Assembly (NCBI GenBank): GCA_903928635.1
Contig: CAIYRQ010000089.1
Location: 1 to 43,924, forward strand
From: an uncultured beta proteobacterium
Lineage (GTDB): Bacteria > Pseudomonadota > Gammaproteobacteria > Burkholderiales > Burkholderiaceae_C
Length of the DNA: 43,924 bases
Reading direction: 5' to 3'
Part shown: piece after piece, positions 9,378-20,874 of the stretch
Layout: every line of letters begins with the position of its first letter
Numbering within the stretch: position 1 is the stretch's first letter
The notes under the pieces: model-generated
What the model saw: only the letters and a program-made list of their open reading frames with translations
What the model was told of the DNA's origin: nothing
The model's database searches: none
Translations under genes and position numbers: made by a program

Positions 9378-9547
9378 ATCTGCACCAGCTCGAAGTCTTC
9401 TTTGCGGGCGCCGCACTCGGGGCACACCCAGTTCATGGGCACGTCGGCCCACAGGGTGCCAGGTGCAATTCCGTCGTCCGGGGCGCCCAAGGCTTCGTCA
9501 TAAATCCAGCCGCAAATCAGGCACATCCACGTTTTGGTATCAGTCAC
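9374..9547 (-). CDS. Rubredoxin (57 aa, GTG start)
   Basis: Translation VTDTKTWMCLICGWIYDEALGAPDDGIAPGTLWADVPMNWVCPECGARKEDFELVQI* with CxxCG...CPxCG; missed by the ORF track because of its size. Confidence 0.93.
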   Translation of the reverse strand: MTDTKTWMCLICGWIYDEALGAPDDGIAPGTLWADVPMNWVCPECGARKEDFELVQI

Positions 9548-9552
9548 AGCGT

Positions 9553-9638
9553 CACAAACCTTAAGAATAGAATGATCTGATTGTAATAAGCACGCTCCAG
9601 CGCACTGTTTGGACGTCAGCTTTGGGTTAAGGTTTGTG
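9553..9638. repeat. 12-bp perfect inverted repeat CACAAACCTTAA ... TTAAGGTTTGTG between divergent rubredoxin and thiD genes
   Basis: Arms 9553-9564 and 9627-9638, exact reverse complements. Confidence 0.75.
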
Positions 9639-9663
9639 TCGCGTCTATTTTTCTGCCAAAACC

Positions 9664-10614
9664 ATGAAAAGCCCTAAAAACGAATTCTCGCCCCCCTCGG
9701 TGATCGAAGTGCTGGAAGAGTTCGATGACGATGCAATGGACGGCCCCATGGCCAGCGTCATGGTGTTTAACGCCAACGACGCCAGCGGCGCAGGCGGGCT
9801 CGCAGCGGATGCGGTGGCCCTGGCCTCCGTAGGCGTGCACTCCATGCCGGTGGTGACAGGCGCTTATGTGCGCGACACCAGCGAAATCGTCGACCACTTT
9901 GCGTTTGATGACGAAGCCGTCACCGGCCAGGCCAGCACGATTTTGGAAGACGTGCCGCCCGATGTGTTCAAGATCGGTTTTGTCGGCAACCCGCACAACC
10001 TCAGCGCCATAGCCTCGATGCTGTCCGACTGGGCCGATGTGCCGGTGGTGACTTACATGCCCGACTTGTCGTGGTGGCAAGACGACCAGATCGACCAGTA
10101 CCTGGATGCCTGCGCCGAAATCATGTTGCCTCAGACCACGGTGCTGGTGGGCAACCACAGCACCCTGGCGCGCTGGCTGCTGCCTGACTGGGACCAGGAA
10201 CAGGCCCCTAGCGCGCTGGACTTGGCCATCGCCGCACAAGAATTTGGCGTGCCCTACACGCTGGTCACCGGCATCAACCTGCCCGACCAGTTCATCGACA
10301 ACGTGCTGTGCTCGGCCACCGACGTGCTGTGCCACGAAAAGTTTGAGCGCCTGGAGGCCACCTTTGTGGGTGCTGGCGACACCTTGTCGGCCACGCTGGC
10401 CGCGCTGATTGCCGCTGGCACCGAACTCACCGAAGCGGTGACCGAGGCGCTGAGCTACCTGGACCGCAGCCTGGAAGGCGGCTTTCGCCCCGGCATGGGC
10501 CATGTGCAGCCCGACCGCCTGTTTTGGGCGCACCCGGAAGGCGACGACGCCGACTTTGAAGAATCCGACGACACTTTTCCCTTTGACATCAGCCCCCATG
10601 AAACCCGCCACTGA
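9664..10614 (+). CDS. thiD: Hydroxymethylpyrimidine/phosphomethylpyrimidine kinase (ThiD-like)
   Basis: [31 protein letters not shown] and [18 protein letters not shown] ribokinase-fold motifs; between rubredoxin and hemL. Confidence 0.88.
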   Translation: MKSPKNEFSPPSVIEVLEEFDDDAMDGPMASVMVFNANDASGAGGLAADAVALASVGVHSMPVVTGAYVRDTSEIVDHFAFDDEAVTGQASTILEDVPPDVFKIGFVGNPHNLSAIASMLSDWADVPVVTYMPDLSWWQDDQIDQYLDACAEIMLPQTTVLVGNHSTLARWLLPDWDQEQAPSALDLAIAAQEFGVPYTLVTGINLPDQFIDNVLCSATDVLCHEKFERLEATFVGAGDTLSATLAALIAAGTELTEAVTEALSYLDRSLEGGFRPGMGHVQPDRLFWAHPEGDDADFEESDDTFPFDISPHETRH

Positions 10615-11902
10615 CCGCAACCTCGAACTCTTTACCCGCGCCGCATCCGTCATTCCCGGTGGCGTCAATTCACCGGTACGCGCCTTCAAGGCTGTCGGCG
10701 GCACCCCCCGCTTCATCAGCCGCGCCCAAGGTGCCTATATGTGGGACGCCAACGGACAGCGCTACACCGACTACATCGGCTCCTGGGGCCCGATGATCTT
10801 GGGCCACGGCCACCCTGCGGTGGTGGAGGCGGTGCAAAAAGCACTGACCGAAGGTTTCTCCTTTGGCGCACCCACCGAGCGCGAAGTGGAACTGGCCGAA
10901 GAGATCTTGAAACACATGCCCAGCATGGACATGGTGCGCCTGGTCAGCTCCGGTACCGAAGCGGCGATGAGCGCCATCCGCCTGGCCCGCGGTGCTACCG
11001 GGCGCAGCAAACTCATCAAGTTCGAAGGCTGCTACCACGGCCACGCAGACGCGCTCCTGGTCAAAGCCGGTTCCGGCCTGGCCACTTTTGGCAACCCCAC
11101 CAGCGCCGGTGTGCCACCGGAAGTGGTGCAGCACACGCTGGTGCTGGAGTTCAATAACCTGACGCAGTTGGAAGAAGCCTTCGCGCTGCACGGCAAAGAG
11201 CTCGCATGTTTGATGATTGAGCCGATTGCCGGCAATATGAACTTTGTGCGCACCGCCACCCCATTCATGCGCCGCGCGCGTGAGTTGTGCACCGAGTACG
11301 GCGCGCTGCTAATCCTTGACGAGGTCATGACCGGTTTTCGCGTGGCTCTGGGCGGCGCGCAAAGCGTCTATGCCCAGCAAATCCCTGGCTTTGCACCCGA
11401 CATCACCGTCATGGGCAAGGTCATCGGCGGCGGCATGCCGCTGGCTGCCTTTGGTGCCAAACGCGCCATCATGGAACACATGGCGCCCTTGGGCGCGGTC
11501 TACCAGGCCGGCACCCTGTCAGGCAACCCGATTGCCACGGCCTGCGGACTGGCGACGCTGCGCGAGATCAGCCAACCCGGCTTCTACGACAATCTGGCCA
11601 CGCGCACCCAGGCGCTGGTCTCCGGTCTGAAAGGCGCTGCCGACAAAGCGGGCGTGCCATTCAGCGGCGACAGCCAAGGCGGCATGTTCGGCTTCTTTTT
11701 GTTCCCCGAGCTGCCGCAAAACTACGCCAAGGTGATGACCACCGACGCCAAGCGCTTCAACACGTTGTTCCACGGCATGCTGGACCGCGGTGTGTACTTT
11801 GCGCCTGCGCTGTACGAAGCTGGCTTTGTGAGTGCAGCGCACACCGACGAGGACATCGCCCACACCGTGGCAGCGGCGGCAGAAATCTTTGCCACCCTGT
11901 AA
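10598..11902 (+). CDS. hemL: Glutamate-1-semialdehyde 2,1-aminomutase
   Basis: [36 protein letters not shown] and [18 protein letters not shown] motifs; start at 10598 overlaps thiD by 17 nt. Confidence 0.97.
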   Translation: MKPATDRNLELFTRAASVIPGGVNSPVRAFKAVGGTPRFISRAQGAYMWDANGQRYTDYIGSWGPMILGHGHPAVVEAVQKALTEGFSFGAPTEREVELAEEILKHMPSMDMVRLVSSGTEAAMSAIRLARGATGRSKLIKFEGCYHGHADALLVKAGSGLATFGNPTSAGVPPEVVQHTLVLEFNNLTQLEEAFALHGKELACLMIEPIAGNMNFVRTATPFMRRARELCTEYGALLILDEVMTGFRVALGGAQSVYAQQIPGFAPDITVMGKVIGGGMPLAAFGAKRAIMEHMAPLGAVYQAGTLSGNPIATACGLATLREISQPGFYDNLATRTQALVSGLKGAADKAGVPFSGDSQGGMFGFFLFPELPQNYAKVMTTDAKRFNTLFHGMLDRGVYFAPALYEAGFVSAAHTDEDIAHTVAAAAEIFATL

Positions 11903-11907
11903 GGTAG

Positions 11908-11930
11908 GCCACCCGCGTGGCCCGGGTGGC
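11908..11930. terminator. GC-rich hairpin (GCCACCCG-N7-CGGGTGGC) between convergent hemL and aldo/keto reductase
   Basis: Perfect 8-bp stem in the intergenic gap; no T tract. Confidence 0.45.
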
Positions 11931-11932
11931 GC

Positions 11933-12997
11933 TTATTGCGCGGGGTCGCGCAGCTCCCAGCGGATCGCGTCGATGGCTTTGAGCAGCTCGGGCGAGAGCT
12001 CGGTGCCGTAGGCATTGATGTCCTCGTCCAACTGCGCCTGGCTGGTCACGCCGATGATGGTGCTGGCGACCTGCCACTTGGTGTAGCAAAAGGCCAATGC
12101 CAACTGGGTAGGCGTCATTCCGTGTTCCTTGGCCAACGCGTTGTAGCGGCGTGCCGCCACCAGGGCGTCGGGGCGGCCCCAACGCTGTTTGCGGGTGGAC
12201 TCAAACATGGTCAAGCGGCCGTTGGCGGGCGCATCGGGCCCGGTCAATCCAGACTGGTCGTATTTGCCGGTCAGCAAACCAAAGGCCAGCGGCGAATAGG
12301 CCAGCAGCGAGACCTTGAGGTGGTGCATGGACTCGTCCATGCCGTTTTCATGCGTGCGGTTGAGCAAACCGTAGGCGTTTTGCACCGTGGCCACGCGCGG
12401 CAAACCATGCTGCTCGGCCAGGCGCACAAACTCGGCGACGCCATAAGGCGTTTCATTGGACAAGCCCACTGCGCGAATCTTGCCTGCCTTGACCAAATCG
12501 CCCAGCGCCTGCAACTGCGCGTGGATGGAGGTGACTTCGCGGTCTTTGGTGGGATCAAAATAAATGCTGCCAAACATCGGCACATTGCGGGTGGGCCAGT
12601 GCAGCTGGTAGAGGTCAATCACATCGGTTTGCAGACGGCGCAAGCTGTCGTCGCAGGCCGTTTTGATGTCTGCCGGCGTGACGTCCATGGCGCCGCCCCG
12701 AATCCAGGGCATGCCACGCGACGGACCGCAGACCTTGGTGGCCAAGGTCACTTTGCTGCGCAGCTGGGGGTTTTTGGCAAACCATCGACCCACAATCGCC
12801 TCCGTCACCTGGAAGGTTTCCGGGCGCGGTGGCACGGCGTACAGCTCTGCCGTGTCCCAAAACGTGACGCCGCGCTCCACAGCGTGGCTCAAGATGGCGT
12901 GGCTGCTGGCCTCGTCCACTTGCTCGCCAAAGGTCATGGTGCCCAGGCAAATAGGGGTAACGTGCAAGTCGCTGGTGCCGAGTTGGATGGTTTTCAT
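11933..12997 (-). CDS. Aldo/keto reductase (Tas-like)
   Basis: MKTIQLGTSDLHVTPICLGTMTFGEQ, VIDLYQLHWPTRN and AYSPLAFGLLTGKY motifs. Confidence 0.92.
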   Translation of the reverse strand: MKTIQLGTSDLHVTPICLGTMTFGEQVDEASSHAILSHAVERGVTFWDTAELYAVPPRPETFQVTEAIVGRWFAKNPQLRSKVTLATKVCGPSRGMPWIRGGAMDVTPADIKTACDDSLRRLQTDVIDLYQLHWPTRNVPMFGSIYFDPTKDREVTSIHAQLQALGDLVKAGKIRAVGLSNETPYGVAEFVRLAEQHGLPRVATVQNAYGLLNRTHENGMDESMHHLKVSLLAYSPLAFGLLTGKYDQSGLTGPDAPANGRLTMFESTRKQRWGRPDALVAARRYNALAKEHGMTPTQLALAFCYTKWQVASTIIGVTSQAQLDEDINAYGTELSPELLKAIDAIRWELRDPAQ

Positions 12998-13043
12998 GGT
13001 GCTTAAAGGTGGGGTGCCAAGGGTTGATGCGAAAAGCCGGACT

Positions 13044-14942
13044 TTAAACCGGCTTGTGGTTTGCCGCTGGCACCTGCGCGGCACGCTGCTCTTCCTGCAG
13101 GCGCAGCACGCGGCGCTGCACTTTGCCCGTGGTGGTCATAGGCAGAGCGTCAACAAACTCAATTTCTTTGGGGTATTCATAGGGCGCCAGCAAGCCCTTG
13201 ACGTGGGACTGGAGTTGCACGGTCACCTCGGCCTGAAACGCCGCCACGCCTCGCGCACCCCGTGCTTGCTGTGCTGCCAGCGCTTGCGGTGCGAGCACCA
13301 CATAAGCCTTTACCAAGGCCCCGCGGTCGGGGTCGGGTTTGGGCACGACTGCCGCGTTGGCCACCGCCGGGTGCTTGACGAGGCAGTTTTCAATCTCGCC
13401 GGGCCCGATGCGGTAGCCCGCGGACTTGAACACATCGTCGCTGCGACCCTGGTACCACAGGTAGCCCTGGGCGTCGCGCACCGCCAGGTCCCCGGTGCGG
13501 CACCAGTCACCCGTGAACTTGGCCTGGGTGGCGGCCTCATTCTTCCAGTAGCCCAAGAAAAAGATCGGGTCGGGATGGCCATGCACGTCCAAGCGGTGCA
13601 GCGCCACGTCACCCGGCTCACCCACCGGGCATTCCCGGCCCGCCTCGTCAATCACCGCCACCCGGTGACCGGGATAGCCCATGCCCATGCTGCCAGGCTT
13701 GGGCGGCCAAAACGCGCTGGAATTGCCGACGATGTAGTTGATCTCGGTTTGCCCGAACATCTCGTTCACCGTCACCCCGAGCTGCTGCTGGCAGTAGGCA
13801 AACACCGCGTCGCCCACCGCCTCGCCCGCGCTCATGATGGCTTGCAGGCGCAGTCCAAACTCCTGGCGCACTGTGCGCCGGGGGCTACCGGTGTAGGCCT
13901 TCATCATGGCTTTGAGCGCAGTGGGGAACAAAAAGGTGTGTGTCACGCCACAGTCGCTCATCAGCGAAAAAGCAGCTTCCGGGCTGAAACGTCCTTCAAA
14001 AGCAACTATCTCGCGGCCAAAATACAAAGTTGGCAGCAAAGCGTCCATCAGCCCGCCGGTCCAGGCCCAGTCCGCGGGGCTCCAAAACACGGCCTGCGAG
14101 CCCGTGGGCAGCGCAGACGGCGCGGCCTGAGCGCTGTGCGCGTCAAAGCCAAACCAGTTTTGGCTGCAGACAAAGCCAGTCAAGTTGCCGATCAGCGCCC
14201 GGTGCGGAATCAGCGCACCCTTGGGGTTGCCCGTAGTGCCGCTGGTGTAAATCAGCACCGCAGGGTCTTCGGCCATGGTGCTCACCGGCTTGAAACCGGG
14301 TTTGGCACGCGCCAAGGCTTGCTCAAAGTCCCACTCTGCAAACCCAGAGGATGGCTTGGCTGCCGCGTCCCCCGAACGGTTCGCGTGCGCCACCACCACG
14401 TGGCGCAGCAAGGGGCACTCTGCCCCGGTGGCGCGCAAACCCTCCAGCGCGCTGGCATGGCAAATGGCCAGGGCCGCGTCGCTGTCCTGCAGACGAAACG
14501 CCAGTGCCTCGGGCCCGAACAGCATGGACAGCGGAACTGCGACCGCGCCCATTTGCAGGACCGCGATGTAGGCCACCGCCGTCTCAAAGCACTGGGGCAT
14601 GACGATAGCCACCCGATCACCCCGGCGCACGCCGTGGCCCGCAAGCACCTGCGACAAGCGGTTGGCTTGGGCCTGTAAGTGCGCGTAGCTGTGCTGAACC
14701 TCGCTGCCCCGGCGGCCTTGGCTGCCCAGGCTGTAGACCCGCACCGCCACGCGCTGATTTGCGTCTGGCGCCTGCGCCCAGCGCCCACAGCACCAGTGCG
14801 CCATGTTGAAACGTTTTGGAACCTGCCAGCCAAATTGCCGGTGCAGCTGGGCGTAGCCCTCAGGCAATCCGGTGGCGGTTGGGGCGGCTGTGTCCCGATT
14901 CGGACTGCGGCGCGTCGTGGAGGAGGTGCGTCTCTTTATCAT
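13044..14942 (-). CDS. AMP-dependent acyl-CoA synthetase/ligase (start uncertain)
   Basis: YTSGTTGNPKGALIPH, GQTEINY and YQGRSDDVFKSAGYRIGPGEIE motifs. The annotated start is only 7 bp from the divergent hydrolase start. Confidence 0.9.
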   Translation of the reverse strand: MIKRRTSSTTRRSPNRDTAAPTATGLPEGYAQLHRQFGWQVPKRFNMAHWCCGRWAQAPDANQRVAVRVYSLGSQGRRGSEVQHSYAHLQAQANRLSQVLAGHGVRRGDRVAIVMPQCFETAVAYIAVLQMGAVAVPLSMLFGPEALAFRLQDSDAALAICHASALEGLRATGAECPLLRHVVVAHANRSGDAAAKPSSGFAEWDFEQALARAKPGFKPVSTMAEDPAVLIYTSGTTGNPKGALIPHRALIGNLTGFVCSQNWFGFDAHSAQAAPSALPTGSQAVFWSPADWAWTGGLMDALLPTLYFGREIVAFEGRFSPEAAFSLMSDCGVTHTFLFPTALKAMMKAYTGSPRRTVRQEFGLRLQAIMSAGEAVGDAVFAYCQQQLGVTVNEMFGQTEINYIVGNSSAFWPPKPGSMGMGYPGHRVAVIDEAGRECPVGEPGDVALHRLDVHGHPDPIFFLGYWKNEAATQAKFTGDWCRTGDLAVRDAQGYLWYQGRSDDVFKSAGYRIGPGEIENCLVKHPAVANAAVVPKPDPDRGALVKAYVVLAPQALAAQQARGARGVAAFQAEVTVQLQSHVKGLLAPYEYPKEIEFVDALPMTTTGKVQRRVLRLQEEQRAAQVPAANHKPV

Positions 14943-14949
14943 TGGCGCA

Positions 14950-15852
14950 ATGTACCAAGTTCAAAGAATCCACCACAGCGAATTCGTTCCCATCCGCAAT
15001 TTGCGCTACCACGTGCAAACCTGGGGTACGCCCTCCCCTGACAAAACGCCGCTGGTCCTGGTCCACGGTTGGATGGATGTTGCGGCGTCTTACCAATTCG
15101 TCGTCGATGCCCTGAGCCACGACCACTACGTGATTGCGCCGGATTGGCGCGGTTACGGCAAGACATCGTCTGGCGGTGCCGACAACTTCTGGTTTCCGGA
15201 CTACATGGCCGACCTGGACTTTTTGCTGGACCATTACGCCCCCGACCAGCAGGTCAATTTGGTCGGCCACAGCATGGGCGGCAATGTGGTGATGCATTAC
15301 GCCGGTGTCCGGCCCGAGCGCATCCGCCGCCTGGTCAATTTGGAGGGCTTTGGCATGCCCGTCACCCAGCCCGACCAGGCGCCGGGTCGCTATGCCAAGT
15401 GGATGGACGAGCTCAAGAAACTGCACCGGGGTGAGCTGGATTTGCGGCCTTACGACGCCTCCAGCGGCGTGGCACGCCGCCTGATGAAGACCAACCCCCG
15501 CCTGAGTGCGGACAAAGCGCAATGGCTGGCAACCCACTGGGCAGCCGAAAACCCGCAGGGCCAGTGGAGTATCCAAGGCGAAGCCGGACACAAACTGGTC
15601 AACGCCAACCTCTACCGGGTCGAAGAAGTGCAGGCGCTGTACCGCTGCCTCTCCATGCCGGTACTGGCGGTGGAAGCATCCGACAACAGCCTGGGTATGT
15701 GGTGGAAAGGCGCGTTTACCTTGGAGGAGTACCACGAGCGCATTCGCGCAGTGCCCCATCTGGAAATCGCCCGCATCGAGGATGCCGGGCACATGATGCA
15801 CCACGACCAGCCTGAAGTGCTGGCGGCGCTGATTGAGCGCTTTATTGCCTAG
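14950..15852 (+). CDS. Alpha/beta hydrolase
   Basis: LVLVHGWMDVAASYQFV, GHSMGGNVVMHYAG (nucleophile elbow) and DAGHMMHHDQPE motifs. Confidence 0.92.
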   Translation: MYQVQRIHHSEFVPIRNLRYHVQTWGTPSPDKTPLVLVHGWMDVAASYQFVVDALSHDHYVIAPDWRGYGKTSSGGADNFWFPDYMADLDFLLDHYAPDQQVNLVGHSMGGNVVMHYAGVRPERIRRLVNLEGFGMPVTQPDQAPGRYAKWMDELKKLHRGELDLRPYDASSGVARRLMKTNPRLSADKAQWLATHWAAENPQGQWSIQGEAGHKLVNANLYRVEEVQALYRCLSMPVLAVEASDNSLGMWWKGAFTLEEYHERIRAVPHLEIARIEDAGHMMHHDQPEVLAALIERFIA

Positions 15853-15930
15853 ATGACAAAGTCGTCATGGGGTGGCGCACATGGGGCGTGAGAAAATGCG
15901 GGTCAATCACCTATTACCGCAGGATCTCTC

Positions 15931-17035
15931 ATGGAAGCAGAACGCATCAACCTCATTGGCACGCAACTCACCGACTTGAGCGCTCGCACCGCCGAGCTTC
16001 GGGGGTATCTTTGACTACGCTGCCAAGTCTGAGCGCCTGCGCACCGTCAATGCGTCCCTAGAAGACCCCACCGTCTGGAACGACCCCAAACGCGCCCAGG
16101 AGCTGGGCAAAGAGAAAAAAGCCCTGGAAGGGGTGGTCGTCACCCTCGATGAGTTGGACCGCGAACTGGCCGACAACACCGAGCTGTTTGAGATGTCCAA
16201 AGAGGACGGCGACGAAGCCGGTCTGATGACCATCGAGGCCGAAGCCGCCACCCTGGCCACCACCATTGAAGGCCTGGAATTCCGCCGGATGTTCAACAAC
16301 CCGGCCGACCCCTTGAATTGCTTCCTGGACATCCAGGCCGGCGCCGGTGGCACCGAGGCCTGCGACTGGGCCAGCATGCTGCTGCGCCAGTACCTGCGCT
16401 ACGCCGAGCGCAAAGGCTTTGCCACCACGGTGGAAGACGAAACCAGTGGCGATATTGCCGGCATCAAGGGCGCGACCATCAAAATTGAAGGCGAATACGC
16501 CTTTGGCCTGCTGCGCACCGAAACCGGAGTTCACCGCCTGGTGCGCAAATCGCCTTTTGACAGCTCGGGCGGTCGCCACACCAGCTTTGCCAGCGTGTTT
16601 GTCTATCCCGAAATTGACGACTCGATTGAGATCGACATCAACCCCTCCGACGTGCGGGTGGACACTTTCCGCGCCAGCGGCGCGGGTGGCCAGCACATCA
16701 ACAAGACCGACTCAGCGGTACGCTTGACGCACATTCCCACCGGCATCGTGGTGCAGTGCCAGGACGGACGCAGCCAGCACAGCAACCGCGACGTGGCCTG
16801 GAAGCGCCTGCGCAGCCGCTTGTACGACTTTGAACTGCGCAAGCAACAAGAGGCCCAGCAAAAGCTCGAAGACACCAAAACCGATGTGGGCTGGGGTCAC
16901 CAGATTCGCAGCTATGTGCTGGACAACAGCCGCATCAAAGACCTGCGCACCAACTACGAAACGTCGGCCACCCAAAAAGTGCTGGACGGCGATTTAGACC
17001 CGTTTATTCAAGCCTCGCTCAAGCAAGGCGTGTAA
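15931..17035 (+). CDS. prfB: Peptide chain release factor 2, programmed +1 frameshift at 16012
   Basis: Frame 0 ATG 15931 ... CGG GGG TAT CTT TGA C; a +1 shift yields GAC TAC GCT... joining the downstream frame with [13 protein letters not shown] and [25 protein letters not shown]. Confidence 0.97.
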
Positions 17036-17079
17036 CACAAGAGGGCCACAATGGCCCCAAGACCCAGGAGAGTGAACCC

Positions 17080-19800
17080 ATGTATTCCCTTCGCGACGGA
17101 CAAGCCCCCGCCACCACGGTGCACCGGGGGGACTACGCGCCCCCGGCGTTCTGGATTGACACGGTTGATTTGACCTTTGATCTGGACCCGGCCAAGACCC
17201 GGGTGCTGAACAAAATGACACTGCGTCGCAACCCGGACGTGCCAGCGCAAGCCTTGCGTTTGGACGGCGAAGAGCTCAACCTGGCCCGTGTGCTGGTCAA
17301 CGGCCAAGGCACCTCGTTCAAGATGGACGGCGACAAGCTGGTGCTTGAAAACCTGCCGGAGGGCACCGAGCCTTTTGCGCTGGAAATTTTCACCACCTGC
17401 GCCCCCGCAAAGAACACCAAGCTGATGGGCCTCTACGTCAGCAATGAATCGTTTTTCACCCAGTGCGAGGCCGAAGGCTTTCGCCGCATCACCTACTACC
17501 TGGACCGTCCCGATGTGATGGCCAGCTTTACCGTCACCCTGCGGGCAGACAAGGCGGCGTACCCGGTGCTGCTGTCCAACGGCAACCTGGTGAGCCAGGG
17601 CGACCTGCCCGAAGGCCGGCATTTTGCGCAGTGGGTGGACCCGCACAAAAAACCCGCCTATTTGTTTGCCCTGGTGGCGGGCCAGTTGGTGTGCCGCGAG
17701 CAGCGCATCCGCTCGTTGGCGGGCAAAGACCATTTGCTGCAGGTCTATGTGCGCCCCGGCGATTTGGACAAGACTGAGCACGCCATGAATTCGCTCATGG
17801 CCTCGGTGGCCTGGGACGAAACCCGCTTTGGCCTGCCGCTGGACCTGGAGCGCTTTATGGTGGTGGCCACCAGCGACTTCAACATGGGCGCCATGGAAAA
17901 CAAGGGCCTCAACATTTTCAACACCAAGTACGTGCTGGCCAACCCCGCCACCGCCACGGACGTGGACTACGCCAACATCGAGAGCGTGGTCGGCCACGAG
18001 TACTTTCACAACTGGACTGGCAACCGCATCACCTGCCGCGACTGGTTTCAGCTCAGCTTGAAAGAGGGCCTGACCGTGTTCCGCGACCAGGAGTTCAGCC
18101 AGGACCTGTGCGCTGACCCGTCGGCCCGCGCAGTGAAACGCATCGAAGACGTGCGTGTACTGCGCACCGCCCAGTTCCCGGAGGACGCAGGCCCCATGGC
18201 CCACCCGGTGCGCCCCGACAGCTATGTGGAAATCAACAACTTCTACACCGTCACCATTTACGAAAAAGGCGCCGAAGTCGTGCGCATGATGCAAACGCTG
18301 GCAGCGCAAGGTGCTGAGACTTCGGGTCGCGCAGGCTTTGCGCGCGGCATGAAGCTGTATTTCGAACGCTTTGACGGCCAGGCCGTGACCTGCGACGACT
18401 TTGCCCAGTCCATTGCCGACGCCAACCCCGACTCGCAGTTGGCAGCCCTTTTGCCCCAGTTCAAACGTTGGTACAGCCAGGCCGGCACGCCGCACCTAAC
18501 CGCCAGCGGCCACTACAACGCCGCAGCGCAGACCTACACCCTCACGCTGATGCAAAACTGCGCGCCCACACCGGGCCAGCCACCCAAGGCTCCGTTTGTG
18601 ATTCCGGTGCAACTGGGTCTGGTGGGCTTGCACAGCGGCGCTGCCCTGCCCTTGCAAACGGCACCTGATGCTAATGGCAGCCTCAACCACCTGCTGGTGA
18701 TGAGCGAGCAAAACCAGTCCATCACGTTCTACCAAGTGGCCGAAGAGCCGGTGCCGTCCATCCTGCGCGGCTTCTCTGCGCCTGTGGTGCTGGACTTTGA
18801 GTACACCGATGCGCAACTGCTGGCCCTGCTGGCGCATGACAGCGACGCCTTCAACCGCTGGGAAGCCGGTCAACGCTTGATGCTGCGCTGCGCGCTCAGC
18901 GCTATCGCGTCTGACAAGCCTCTGCAACAGCTGCTGGACGCCACGCTCATTGAAGCCCTGCGCGCCGTGCTGTGCCACCCGGCGCTGGACGCGGCGTTCA
19001 AAGAGCTGGTGCTCACCCTGCCGTCTGAGACCTATATCGCCGAGCAATTGGCGAAGGTGGACCCCCAGCGCATCCACGCGGTGCGCGAAGCCATGCGCGA
19101 GCAGCTCGCCACCGCCTTGTTTGCCGACTGGGAATGGGCCTACGCCGCGCACCAGGACAGCGGCGGCTTTCAGCCCGATGCCACCTCGGCCGGGCGCCGT
19201 GCCCTCTCGGGCCAGGCACTGGCCTATTTGTGCTTGGCGGCCAACGCCTCGGGCGATCTGGTGTGGCCGGGCAAGGCGCTGCAGCGCTTTAAAGACGCCG
19301 GCAATATGACCGACCGCGCCAACGCCCTGCAAGCCCTGATCGGCAGCGGCCAGCCGCTGGCGGCACGGGCGCTGGAGTTGTTCCACGCCCAGTTCAAAAA
19401 CGAGCCACTGGTGATCGACAAATGGTTTGCCATGCAAGCCAGCGCCTGCGACCGCGGCGGCCATGTGCTGCGCGAAGTGCGCCAGCTGATGGAGCACCCC
19501 GACTTCACCCTGCGCAATCCCAACCGCGCACGCAGTGTGATCTTTAGCTACTGCAGCGCCAACCCGGGCGCCTTCCACCGCAACGACGCGGCGGGCTATG
19601 TGTTCTGGAGCCAGCAAGTGATTGCGCTGGACGCCATCAACCCCCAGGTCGCAGCCCGCCTGGCACGCGCGCTGGACCGCTGGAAGCGCCTCATTGAGCC
19701 CTACCGCAGCGGCGCGCGGGAGGCGCTGCAACGCGTGGCCGCCAAAGCCGACTTGAGCAACGATGTGCGCGAGGTCATTGACCACGCGCTGGCCGACTAA
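17080..19800 (+). CDS. pepN: Aminopeptidase N
   Basis: [12 protein letters not shown] and [36 protein letters not shown] (HEXXH-N18-E). Confidence 0.97.
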   Translation: MYSLRDGQAPATTVHRGDYAPPAFWIDTVDLTFDLDPAKTRVLNKMTLRRNPDVPAQALRLDGEELNLARVLVNGQGTSFKMDGDKLVLENLPEGTEPFALEIFTTCAPAKNTKLMGLYVSNESFFTQCEAEGFRRITYYLDRPDVMASFTVTLRADKAAYPVLLSNGNLVSQGDLPEGRHFAQWVDPHKKPAYLFALVAGQLVCREQRIRSLAGKDHLLQVYVRPGDLDKTEHAMNSLMASVAWDETRFGLPLDLERFMVVATSDFNMGAMENKGLNIFNTKYVLANPATATDVDYANIESVVGHEYFHNWTGNRITCRDWFQLSLKEGLTVFRDQEFSQDLCADPSARAVKRIEDVRVLRTAQFPEDAGPMAHPVRPDSYVEINNFYTVTIYEKGAEVVRMMQTLAAQGAETSGRAGFARGMKLYFERFDGQAVTCDDFAQSIADANPDSQLAALLPQFKRWYSQAGTPHLTASGHYNAAAQTYTLTLMQNCAPTPGQPPKAPFVIPVQLGLVGLHSGAALPLQTAPDANGSLNHLLVMSEQNQSITFYQVAEEPVPSILRGFSAPVVLDFEYTDAQLLALLAHDSDAFNRWEAGQRLMLRCALSAIASDKPLQQLLDATLIEALRAVLCHPALDAAFKELVLTLPSETYIAEQLAKVDPQRIHAVREAMREQLATALFADWEWAYAAHQDSGGFQPDATSAGRRALSGQALAYLCLAANASGDLVWPGKALQRFKDAGNMTDRANALQALIGSGQPLAARALELFHAQFKNEPLVIDKWFAMQASACDRGGHVLREVRQLMEHPDFTLRNPNRARSVIFSYCSANPGAFHRNDAAGYVFWSQQVIALDAINPQVAARLARALDRWKRLIEPYRSGAREALQRVAAKADLSNDVREVIDHALAD

Positions 19801-19819
19801 TCCCCACCGGAGACACGCC

Positions 19820-20836
19820 ATGGCAAACAACATTTCTTTAACCCGCTATCTGGTAGAGCAACAGCGCGTGGATGGCAGCATTCCGTCGCAGCTGCGATTG
19901 CTGATCGAAGTGGTGGCGCGCGCTTGCAAAAGCATCAGCCACGCGGTCAACAAAGGCGCGCTGGGTGGTGTGCTGGGCGCGGCGCAAACCGAAAACGTGC
20001 AAGGCGAAATTCAGAAGAAGCTCGACATCATCGCCAACGAAGTCCTGATTGAAGCCAACGAATGGGGCGGCCACCTGGCAGCCATGGCCAGCGAAGAGAT
20101 GGAAGACATTTATGTCGTGCCCAACCGCTACCCGCAGGGCGAATATTTGCTGCTGTTTGATCCTTTGGACGGCTCCAGCAACATTGATGTCAACGTGAGC
20201 ATTGGCACAATTTTTAGCGTGCTGCGCAAGCCCGAGGGCGCGGCCGTGAGCGAGGCCGACTTTTTGCAAAGCGGCAGCCAGCAGGTGGCGGCGGGCTACT
20301 GCGTTTATGGCCCGCAAACCACCTTGGTACTCACCGTTGGGCGCGGCGTGGCCATGTTCACACTGGACCGTGAGCAAGGCTCATTTGTGCTGACGCAAGA
20401 GCACGTGACCGTGCCGGAAGACACGCAAGAATTTGCCATCAACATGAGCAATATGCGCCACTGGGACGCGCCCACGCGCCGCTACATCGACGAATGCCTG
20501 CAAGGTGCTGACGGTGTGCGTGGCAAGAACTTCAATATGCGCTGGATTGCCAGCATGGTGGCCGATGTGCACCGCATCTTGACGCGTGGTGGCGTGTTTA
20601 TGTACCCCTGGGACAAGCGCGAACCCAACAAGCCCGGCAAGCTGCGCCTGATGTACGAGGCCAACCCCATGTCGTGGTTGATTGAGCAAGCCGGTGGCGC
20701 ATCCACCAACGGCCACCAGCGCATCATGGACATTGCGCCTGCGCAATTGCACCAGCGCGTGAGCGTGGTGCTGGGCTCGAAAAACGAGGTGGAGCGCCTG
20801 ACCCGCTACTACGGCGAACACAGCGCGCAGCCATGA
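19820..20836 (+). CDS. fbp: Fructose-1,6-bisphosphatase class I
   Basis: [22 protein letters not shown] and [18 protein letters not shown] motifs. Confidence 0.97.
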   Translation: MANNISLTRYLVEQQRVDGSIPSQLRLLIEVVARACKSISHAVNKGALGGVLGAAQTENVQGEIQKKLDIIANEVLIEANEWGGHLAAMASEEMEDIYVVPNRYPQGEYLLLFDPLDGSSNIDVNVSIGTIFSVLRKPEGAAVSEADFLQSGSQQVAAGYCVYGPQTTLVLTVGRGVAMFTLDREQGSFVLTQEHVTVPEDTQEFAINMSNMRHWDAPTRRYIDECLQGADGVRGKNFNMRWIASMVADVHRILTRGGVFMYPWDKREPNKPGKLRLMYEANPMSWLIEQAGGASTNGHQRIMDIAPAQLHQRVSVVLGSKNEVERLTRYYGEHSAQP

Positions 20837-20874
20837 AAGCCGCGAGCGCCCACTGGCTATAATTCCAGCGGTGC

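Noticed and set aside
12663-14678. 671-aa plus-strand ORF
   Set aside because: Antisense of the aldo/keto reductase and acyl-CoA synthetase genes; no motifs.
17043-17057. GGGCCA-CAA-TGGCCC hairpin after prfB as a terminator
   Set aside because: Short stem, no T tract, and it sits directly before the pepN ribosome-binding site; not convincing.
17008-19833. Minus-strand ORFs of 495 and 445 aa
   Set aside because: Shadows of pepN with unnatural composition.
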